The notes under the pieces were generated by a model that made no database searches, was not told the origin of the DNA, and saw only the letters and a program-made list of their open reading frames with translations. Made by a program: the position numbers and the translations under genes. Below, piece by piece: positions 30,671 through 39,025 of a stretch of 39,025 nucleotides of DNA. The stretch is taken from assembly GCF_000006405.1 (NCBI RefSeq), contig NW_003204277.1, positions 71,850 through 110,874 of the forward strand, written 5' to 3'. Every line of letters starts with the position of its first letter. The first letter of the stretch is position 1. Origin of the DNA: Perkinsus marinus ATCC 50983 (lineage: Eukaryota > Perkinsozoa > Perkinsida > Perkinsidae).

Positions 30671-32469
30671 CTTGTGCGCGCGTGCACGTGCCATAAGCAG
30701 CTGCACGTGTGCACGGCCAAATCCGTTGCACAATAACAGTCATAACCCACATACTTCCTCCACGGCCAACAAGACCATTGCAATAATACCGACCGAAGAA
30801 TAGGGGTAACAGGAATAAATATAACATAATCCAACCTCGGGAAACCAAAATAAGATAGCTCCAGCTCTCCTCCCCTCTAAAATGTTGGCCACGGAGGACC
30901 TCATTTTAAGACCGGTCAAGGGGACAGAGCAGAGACTATAATAGAAGCCAGCAAACGGCGGGTCATTCTCGATGACATCAGCCGAACAAAAACAGAAATC
31001 AGCAAAGATAGTGAAAGTAGGCAATAATCCTACTCAGCGTAACCACCACGGGACGTATAACGCTCGGGGGAGAAACGCGTGGGTGCCCTCGGAGTACGCA
31101 CACTCCGACGAGGCGCTACAGAATCTTCTACCTGCTCTGGACTAGAAGCCAGCACATCAGTGTAAGTGCGAGCAGACGAAGTCGAACCACCACTACGAGC
31201 AGAGACTACCGGAATGTCTGTCGTAGCCGGGGAGGTTTCCAAAGCCGGGGTAGTAGGGATCTCGTCAGGAATTACAAGATCAGTAGGGGGCCCAACAGTC
31301 GCTTCCTTGAAACGTACCGCAGGGGCAGGTGCTGGCTCTGGGCCTCCAGACAACAGAAACGTCTCATCGGTACCAGAAGATCTTGTAATCGAGCTCGACG
31401 AAACTAGCTGAGACGTATTTCTAGAGAGGTCTGTAGAGACCGGGGCATCCGAGACCAATCCAGAACCCAGACTTAAAGACGATGTCTCGCCAGGGTCGAC
31501 CAAAGGTGGCGAAACAGAAAGCAGTTGCTGACGCTGAGCTAGGGTCAACACAGAAGGGGCACTTAACGTTTGCCTTGAGGAAGGCCCAGAGTGACCTAAC
31601 AACTGCTCGAAGTCGGCTGCAGGGGCCGACACTACATGGGTGGGAGTGGAAGCCGAGAAAGGCAGTGACCTTCTAGAGGCACCACATTCCTGCGAAGCAG
31701 AATCCAGTCCCAACGAGGGAGAATTACCAGAGGACTCCAAACCAGCAGGTACCACAGCAGGCCCAGACCTACCAGTAGCCTGGGAAACTGCCCCACTCGT
31801 GGCAGGAGACCGGAGAACGGCAGACCCTAATTGTACAGGAACTGGAATAGGAGCTTCCAGTCTCGGCACACCGACCTGTGCAGAACCAGACGATAGTGCC
31901 TCCAGCCTCGGAAGCAGATCATCTCGTCTTTCTGCTAGAGGGTCAAGATCATCACCATCATACACATAGGGAATGTCGACCAACCGAAGATTAGCAGGAG
32001 CTTCGACGTCCGGGACAACCGAAGATCTAGCAGACCGTCTAGAAGCAGCCGAGCGAACCAACTCATCACGAAATGGAAACTGCTCTATACGCGGCCCCTC
32101 TTCTACAGGAGGATCCAACCTAACAATGCCAAGCTCTACCGGGACATCGGCAGGCTGTACTGGATCGGGAACTATATAGTCAGTAGAGATAACCTTCGCT
32201 TCCTTGGAGGGGTAGTGTCGAAGAACCACCGTCTTCAAGTGTGTTCCCGGGACGAACTTAGCAATATACCAATTCAACTGCCATTTAGGTAATAACTTCC
32301 GACCTGGCAGATTGTTAGGATGTTGTATCCTCAGCCTTACACGTTGTCCCACAAAATGTCGACGTGCAGCAGCAATCTTCTCCCTCTCCTTCAGCGCTTG
32401 GAACCCAGCACCATGAGCAGTAACCCACTCGTCGACATTGTCCTCGACACAAGCCCGAATACGAGACAA

Positions 32470-32569
32470 ATGGCGCTGATAACCTTGTGGATCAAAGTTT
32501 GATCCACAAGGTTATCAGCGCCATACGTTGATTATGTGTTTGATCATCAAACACATAATCAACGTATGG
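32470..32569. repeat. Extended scar: 55-bp and 49-bp palindromes overlapping by 4 bp
   Basis: Palindrome 32470-32524 has 27-base arms and centre G. Palindrome 32521-32569 has 24-base arms and centre C. They overlap at 32521-32524. On the coding strand both centres predict the octamer GTTTGATC. The net insertion is 55 bases, which equals the frame offset between the integrase parts on each side. Confidence 0.95.
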
Positions 32570-32860
32570 TTCCAAAGCTGGGAAAAATAACGTAGGCGGC
32601 TCCCGCCCATACATTAGGAAAAATGGGGCATACCCAGTCACACTATGAGGTGTAGTGTTGTAGGCCCACAACACTGACCGTAAGTGATCCTGCCAGATAT
32701 CCATCCTCGTCACATGAGTCCTCAATGAATTGAGAATGGTGCTGTTAAACCTCTCCACATGACCATTTGCATTGCGATGATAGACCGAAGTACGAGACTA
32801 AGCTATACCTAGCTGAGCCAATACGTCCTTGAACAGCTGTGACTCGAACGCACTTCCCTG

Positions 32861-32882
32861 GTCTGAGTCTCAGACTCTGAGA
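32861..32882. repeat. 22-bp palindromic scar, octamer GTCTGAGA, in integrase
   Basis: Perfect: 32861-32867, 32868-32875, 32876-32882. It interrupts the codons around the second catalytic Asp of integrase. Confidence 0.95.
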
Positions 32883-33209
32883 GTATCCTTACCGGGGGAC
32901 CATGGATCGAAAAGAGATACAGTAGGGCCTTCAGTGCCTCAGCAGCGCTCTCACCTGCCACGGGGACAGCTTCGGCCCACCTCGTGAAGTGGTCCACCAC
33001 TACCAATAGTTTAGATACACCGCTTCTGCTGGGAGCCACCGTTAGGAAATCGATAGCCACAGTATGCCAAGGCGAACCAACCGGGTACGGGACATATGGC
33101 AAGTGGGATAGCAAGACGTTCTTATGGGGTGGACAGCCTTCACAGTGCAACAAGAACTCACTAATATCCTTACTCATACCTGGCCAGTAAGCTGTACGTC
33201 TCAACCTTG

Positions 33210-33231
33210 CCACCATCATGGTGGCACCATG
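33210..33231. repeat. 22-bp palindromic scar, octamer CCACCATG, in integrase
   Basis: Perfect: 33210-33216, 33217-33224, 33225-33231. It lies within the HHCC zinc-finger coding region and brings in a TGA. Confidence 0.95.
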
Positions 33232-36200
33232 TGCTCTCGTCGAAAGTGTCCCGCCTCCTCATGAAACCGATCTAGTGCTTGGCGTCGGAGACCTAAGGCC
33301 GATACTCTGGATCCTTGAGCTCATCCTTCGCTAAAGGCTCTCCTGTCCGGACCCTGTCTCTCACCACCCGAAGAACAGGATCCAACTCTTGATCACGTAC
33401 CAAATCAGCTGTTGACCATTGCTCACAAAGGGTGAGAACACAAGCAGGGGCAGAATTGTCCTCCTTCAACACGTCGGCCTCCCTGTCTTTAGTCAACAAC
33501 TTATCTGTCACCAGGACAGGTATACCTTGCAATTCACGCTGGAGTGCTCCAAGATCTGGCTCTGTCACTTTGTCGTCAGATGTAGTGATCCGGGACAAGG
33601 CATCAGCTACGACGTTGTGCTTACCCTTCTTGTAAAATACCTTAAACTTGAACTGGGACATACTAATGAGCCAGCGTTGCACTTTCGCAGTCGTAGCCGT
33701 CTGTATCCATTCCAAAGGCTTGTGGTCCGAAAAGACGACCAACTCCAAATGGTAACCCCAGAGCAACGGTCTGAACCGTTCCAATGCCTTGAAGATGGCA
33801 TAGGCTTCCCGCTCATACACCGGCCAGACTTTCTTAGTAGGGGTCAGAGACTGGCTGAAGAAGGCTAAAGGCCTTCCGTCCTGCTCCACCACAGCCCCTA
33901 TCGCTACATCGCTGGCGTCGGTCATGAGCCGAAATGGTCTCGAGAAATCTGGGTAGGCCAACAAGGGGAGACTGGCTATCCACTGCTTCAGGTCATTGAA
34001 GGCCAGCTCTTCCTCCTTGCCCCACTGATTCCCGAGTTCCACAACCTTGTTCTTCGTACAGTAGTTCACAATTTCAGAAAGACACCGAGACCTATCCGCA
34101 AATTGCGGGACAAAATTCCTATAGTACCCTGCCAGCCCTAAGAAAGACCGAAGGGCGGGAGCAGTCCGAGGTAGAGGCCACCGTAGGATAATCTCGGCCT
34201 TACCCAAGTCGGGACTCATCCCAGTACTATTGAACATGTGACCCAAATAGGTCACTCGATCCTGCATAAACTCGCACTTCTCAGCGGCCACCGTCATACC
34301 AGCCGCCCGTAGAAGCTCAAAGACGATCCTCAAGTGCTCCAAATGCTCTTCATCAGATCTACTAAAGATCAGGACGTCATCAAGGAAACCCTCACAAAAG
34401 GGAGGTGTCCCAGAATAGCATCCATCAATCGCTGGAAGGTAGCCGGGGCACTTGCCAAACCAAAGGGCATCATCACCCACTCATACAATGGGAAGCTTGG
34501 ACCGGGGCAGAAGGCGGTCTTCCGTTGGTCCTCCTTGCGAATCGGGATCTGCCAGTAACCACTTCTCAAATCGAGAGTCGAAAACACTCGTGCACCAGCC
34601 AGGTGCTCCTGTACATCGTCTGGCCGGGGCACAGGGTGCGCCTCAGTATGGCATGCCTTGTTGAGGTTCCTGTAGTCGATACACATTCTGACTTTATTAT
34701 TCTTCTCCGGAACGAAGACGCACGGGAACCTCCATGCCGACGTACTCCTTCTAATAACACCAAGCTCCTCCATCTCCTTCAGTAAGGCCGAGATCTCATC
34801 ACGGCACTTGTGAGGAATAGGCCTTATTCTCTCACAAATTGGACGAGTCGCCCCAGTGTCGACCGAGTGCTCAGCTTGAGTACAACGTCCGTGACGTAAC
34901 ACAAAACGATCCTTGAACTCCTCACATAGGTCAGCAACGGGTTGTTGCGCTTCCGTAGGGCTCTCACATATATCTGGTAACTTAACCGTCTCGTCCAGAA
35001 ACTCTGGGACAGCAAACCGTAAGGGGTCTTGGCATATATCATCTCCTTCGAAGCCATCTACATGCTCCCAAGCAGCTGGGGGCCACTCCTCTCCCTTAAT
35101 AAGGTTTCTCCCTTTCGGCTTAGACGTGCCGGGAACTCTAGCCTGTGATTCGGCCGGGAGGTTCAAGTTGGCTCTCTCTAACTCCTCGTCAGTCATGAGA
35201 GGCCCATCCGCTCTCAGGCCGGCACACCCAGTCGGGGCAGAGCAAATACCACAAGGACGATCGAAGGTGGAGACATCCAAATGGGCAAATGCAGCTGCAC
35301 ATCCCACGCAATAATGTTCTGGCTCTCTCACACAGTCGATTTCTATATCTTCTTCGGGGCAAGGCTTCTCGCACCAATCCTGAACGGGCGCCGAAACAGT
35401 CCCCTTCGACGTATCACTGTAGGCCACATCCTCGCCCACAGCCTTGTCCGATGCCTCAGTGTTGGCCTTGTCCTCAACCAAGAATTTTTCGGTCTGGCTT
35501 CCTATATTGACCACACCCGTAACCCCTTCTTCCTCGGAGTCAACGGTCTGGACACCTTGCGTTAGCAATCTCCCAGTAGTTTCTAGCACTTGACTTTGTT
35601 GAGCAGCCATCAAAGCTATCCTTGGAGACACCGGCTCCGTCATCGAAGGAGGACTGCTCAACACAGAATCTATATAGGAGGTCGCGTTGCCACCCTGGCA
35701 ACACCGCCTCGACCGTACACCTCTGTCAACGGCGTCCAATGCATCTCGCATCAACCATGGAATACCAGGCGGGCCTGCCTCCGTATTCCTACCAATAATA
35801 CGCACCGGTTTCTCTGGATACAATATATCTAACTGAAAATATTTTAAGAAGTCGTGCCCCAAAATCACGGGGAACGCCAACGATTCTACAATAAAAGCTG
35901 TAATCAAAAAGGGAATACTCAACTCATCAGCTGTGGAGCGGGCTCTCTCCCCCACCCCTGTTGCTGTAATCAGATTAATCGCTAATGTTGCTACACCAAT
36001 AATCTTACAAGAGGACTTATCTATTGTAATCAACGACGGCCCATTCACGGGGCTAACTTCGCAGCCAGCGGGTATCACATCACGTGCTACCATCGTGGCA
36101 CAGCAGCCAGTATCCACGAGGCAGCGAACAAGGCCAACAGACCGAAAATTTGACAGACAAGTTGTACAGACAAGAATAGACGAGAATCATCTCCAAAAGG

Positions 36201-36234
36201 GTACAAAGTCAATGTTTTCTTATGATCATCAGGG

Positions 36235-36256
36235 GTCAAGAGTCTTGACTCAAGAC
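36235..36256. repeat. 22-bp palindromic scar, octamer GTCAAGAC, gag-pol junction
   Basis: Perfect: 36235-36241, 36242-36249, 36250-36256. It lies between the gag stop and the protease. Matches nTnnnnAn. Confidence 0.95.
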
Positions 36257-36297
36257 TTTAGCGACTGGCGACCGCGGGCTGCTGAGCGGCCGCCCCG

Positions 36298-37587
36298 CTA
36301 ATTTCCCTGTTCCGGCGTCACACCCTTCTTAATCCTCTCCAGCAGAGCGGGGCGCTCAGGACACGAGCGGGACAAGTGTGCCTTAGAACCACAGATGAAG
36401 CAACCCTCACTGCACCTCTTATGAAGACAGTTATAGGATGCATGCTTCCCCTCACAGATCCCGCACGGCATCAGCTGTCTCCTGGGCTGCGTGGGTCCTG
36501 CACGCATGTCCTTATCCTTACGACCAGGATCTTGTTGAGCCTTGAGGATGTCCTTCAGGGACCTAAGCAGGGCATTCTGCGAAGTATGCATAGCGTTGAT
36601 CGCCTTAGTCTGTGATTCGATAAGCGAAGCCAACTGCTTGTCCTTGTCTGGGGAAGGTTGTGCCACCGCCCCGGGGCACGCATGCTCATCCTTGGACACA
36701 GCCGCCGCAGCATGCTTGGCCGTCCGAGACTGCTTTCCTCTGTAATCTTCTATAATCTGGCAGACCTCAGTTATACCCTTAGGTCGACGTCTTCTTAGAA
36801 CCGGCCTGGCCCCCTCCGGGGCACAGGCAATAAGCCGATCCAACAACATACGACTCTTAACCAAAGGGGGAAGCTTCTCCTCCGCCGGTAACATCTTGTC
36901 ATACTCCTCCAGGGCCCGCTTCAAGATGGCCATGAACTGACTGACATGACCCTTCCCGTCCCAAGATAAGGCGTGGAACTTCTCCAAGGCCTCGTCGGGA
37001 CGAATCAGGTCAAAGAGTTGTAACATCATCTCCCGATCAGCAGCGAAGTCCTTCTTGCCAGCGTTCTCGTCCCAAGTGTCAAAATAGGAATCCCTGAAGA
37101 AGCTACCCAATCTCTCGGCCATCATGTGCTCATTCCAACCGGCCGCCCTGGCATCTGCCTCGAACCTTCGGAACCAGATCCTTAGGTCGGAGACTCCATC
37201 ATATCTCTCCGGCATCTGGGCGGTCACCACTTGCAACGTCTGACCAGTGAGGAGAGGCGCCAATATGCCTCTCGTCTGTGATAACTCGGCCTGCTTGTTG
37301 TCCTTAGCCGACTCAGTAACCATACTTTGATGCTTCAGTGTCGGGATCGCTTGAGGGGGTGACCTTTCCTCTAACACGCGGTTATACTCTTCAAGTTGAA
37401 GACTTCAACTGAACGCCTCGCCATCTCTCGCCTGCTTAGCCGCCGCCTCACCCAACTCAGCACGAATGAACTCGTCATAGGCCTCCTGAGCTGCCTCCTC
37501 AGGATCACGACGCACCAAGGGGCCCCGAGGGCCCTCCCCCTCCGCTCGGGGCAGAGTGGGGGTAGAACCAGAAGCTGAACCAACCAT
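36298..37587 (-). pseudogene. gag: Gag-like polyprotein with CCHC zinc knuckle, broken by a scar
   Basis: The front part from ATG 37587 (acidic and helical: EEAAQEAYDEFIRAELGEAAAKQ) is followed after the scar by a 359-codon part. That part holds a capsid-like helical region (MPERYDGVSDLRIWFRRFEADARAAG) and a C-terminal knuckle CFICGSKAHLSRSC (CX2CX4HX4C), preceded by a related CGICEGKHASYNC. Gag packages the element RNA. The scar at 37388-37409 puts a TGA between the two parts, which otherwise lie in the same frame. Simply removing the 14 bases would leave them one base out of register, so another small change is implied, or the original start lay in the third frame near 37424. Confidence 0.8.
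37388..37409. repeat. 22-bp palindromic scar, octamer TCTTCAAC, in gag
   Basis: Perfect: 37388-37394, 37395-37402, 37403-37409. Confidence 0.95.
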
Positions 37588-37626
37588 CTCGTAGTTGTAA
37601 TCGTTCGTAACAAGGAGCTGCTACCA

Positions 37627-39025
37627 AAAAAGTGTCGGGGTATCGGTTGATGAACTCTAAGAACAACACAACAAGGGAACTCGAGCTAGAGCAACCAATA
37701 CTACGACCCTAGGACAATAACAATAAACGCACTACCTGCACTTAAGTTCTGTACGAATACACACTTAGCAGCACAGTATTCGATATTGGGCTCATTCGTT
37801 ATAATGAGGAAGGCGAAGGTTTGATGAGATGCCTCCCGAGTCGGGAGACACGACCGGGCAGCCGCGTCACACCAGTCCGCATCAATCGAAGTCCGCTCAT
37901 CGGAGCAATGAGTGCCAAGTAGTACGGCTGCAGACTACAATGTGTAGCCATACACTAGAGAATATGTTGCTTCAGGTGTGGTGGTTTGAGAAGCAGTCCT
38001 CAGTGAGAACTCCCCACTAACCGTCTTCGATCGTTTCACGCCTTCACGTGCGCAGAAGATTCTCCGTGTGCCATGCGTGAGTCACCCGATGAGAGGTTTC
38101 ATAGTACTTCTCGCCTTATGCCGGCCGCCAAAAGTGTCTAAAAAACACACCTCGCACTACGCCGCGTAGTGGACGGGCAAGAGACGTTCCTCCGAAACAG
38201 CCCTTCTTATGTATCTCCGTATCACTAGATTTGTGCGCGATTGTGCGATCATGCAACGCGGTGGATAGGCGCACAGTTTAGCAGAAGCCTACCAACCTCC
38301 TAGCTCACTCTGTGTTTGTGAACGGCTAGATGGATTCGCATTTCCACATATCGTTTGGGAGTCTCACGCTAGTAGTGGATGCTGCCAAAGATTAGTCGAA
38401 TCGCAGCAAACAGATATGATGAAGTTTGACTTGCTCACCAACAAGCTACATGTCATGTTCCCCGCTCCAGAGCGTGCCCCATCGGCTAATTGTCAATTAG
38501 TAATTGACTGCTAGATGCCATTAACGTCTCAAAGGATACTGGCGTACGAACAAGCAAATCTCACGAGACCAGTGAGGCTCGGGCAAGGCTAATCACCTGT
38601 CACACTGCACGCATACCCATTGTTCTCCTCCAACCGCAGAAAGCTGTCTCTATAGGGTATTTAGCGCACGTCCGTGTGCACCGACCATCCTACTCGACAC
38701 TATGGAGCGACTCTGTGTACATGCCGAGCCACTTATGGTTCTTTCGAGCTCATTGATCATGAATTCCACCGAGGACTTAGGTTCGGGGAAACGAAGCACT
38801 CTAGTTGACGTCTGGAGACTTCCAATCGTAGGCGTGAAATTCCATACTTCCAACTTGCAGCTGTAAATTGTTCAATCTTCGCTGTTGTGTTCCGTTCGAG
38901 CCTGAACATAGGAGAGTTCCTACTTGAGGAGTGAGCTAATTCTCTCTTTGTGATGTTGAGAACTCCCCATTGTGACTCCTTAAATGTGTGACGGGCCGTT
39001 ACGTGTTTCGTGTCACAGCGAGTCT
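37627..39025. other. Upstream of the retroelement, no gene recognised
   Basis: This should hold the 5' LTR if one survives, but no match to the sequence after the polypurine tract was found. It contains a lone 17-bp odd palindrome (38155-38171) and one perfect scar. Confidence 0.5.
38486..38507. repeat. 22-bp palindromic scar, octamer CTAATTGA
   Basis: Perfect: 38486-38492, 38493-38500, 38501-38507. Confidence 0.9.

Larger units (their letters stand above)
31030..36200 (-). pseudogene. pol: Pol: protease, reverse transcriptase, RNase H, integrase; several frame breaks
   Basis: The aspartic protease has DTG (36106-36114) and ILGHDFL. RT has FVPEKNNKVRMCIDYRNLN, TLDLRSGYWQIPI and PFGLASAPATFQ, with the FLDD catalytic box at 34376-34387; one base is missing just before it. 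RNase H has TDASD (near 33908-33922), YEREAYAI, SDHKPL and NVVADALSR. Integrase has an HHCC zinc finger (broken by a scar at 33210-33231), first Asp in AIDFLTVA, second Asp broken by a scar at 32861-32882, and the Glu in GHVERFN. A double palindrome (32470-32569) splits the C-terminal region, which then has the SH3-like segment (LLPKWQLNWYIAKFV). A Ser/Pro-rich tail of about 330 residues follows, without a chromodomain or envelope features. Confidence 0.9.
30865..37626 (-). mobile_element. Ty3/gypsy-type retroelement, inactive, LTRs not identified
   Basis: Order on the minus strand is gag, protease, reverse transcriptase, RNase H, integrase, the gypsy order. A primer-binding-like site starting TGGTAGCAG lies at 37614-37626, and a polypurine tract (AGAGGGGAGGAGAG) at 30865-30878. 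The sequence before the binding site does not recur after the polypurine tract, so paired LTRs could not be found by eye; one or both may be lost or rearranged. Frame breaks include five palindromic scars, two single-base slips (near 34386 and 33293) and one TAG (32798-32800). Confidence 0.85.

Noticed and set aside
31030-32000. Envelope gene at the 3' end of the retroelement
   Set aside because: The long tail is Ser/Pro-rich without signal peptide, membrane helix or furin-like site.

Overview
This is nuclear DNA of a unicellular eukaryote. Several genes have short GT-AG introns (34-71 bases), with calpain-like, Aurora-like and secreted or membrane proteins among the products. The compact introns and mobile-element mix fit an alveolate such as Perkinsus. 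That placement is an inference; no marker gene here proves it.

Layout: (1) 1-4264: two same-strand copies of a decayed Tc1/mariner-like transposon (the first cut by the window edge) flank a Rep gene of the CRESS-DNA-virus type. The Rep keeps its HUH endonuclease and superfamily 3 helicase motifs, carries a likely 62-base spliceosomal intron, and has one frameshift in a T run. A palindromic cluster of TGATCA repeats lies upstream of it. (2) 4265-9612: relic DNA with a hAT transposase C-terminus and a three-unit 277-bp tandem repeat. (3) 9613-13265: a tRNA-like sequence, a clear four-exon type I membrane protein gene and microsatellites. (4) 13266-16998, minus strand: an Aurora-like kinase in eight visible exons whose introns share repeat sequences. 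(5) 17.6-24.2 kb: degraded sequence with few credible genes. (6) 24.2-30.7 kb: a small secreted basic protein, a 100-base assembly gap, a calpain-like protease, a possible small two-exon gene and a two-exon membrane protein. (7) 30.87-37.63 kb, minus strand: a Ty3/gypsy-type retroelement (gag, protease, RT, RNase H, integrase) with several frame breaks. (8) The rest shows no gene.

The most striking signal cuts across all of this. Twenty perfect copies, plus about a dozen mutated or extended ones, follow one rule: bases 1-7 of an octamer, then the reverse complement of the whole octamer, then bases 2-8. Each is 22 bp and adds 14 bp to the presumed original site. That is what results if a transposon with an 8-bp target duplication (hAT-like) leaves hairpin-capped flanks, the hairpins are nicked on the far side of the duplication, and the two complementary octamer overhangs anneal. 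Several scars break integrase in the retroelement, and removing the 14 or 55 extra bases brings the conserved reading frame back. The window appears to record a very active hairpin-type excision and repair process.
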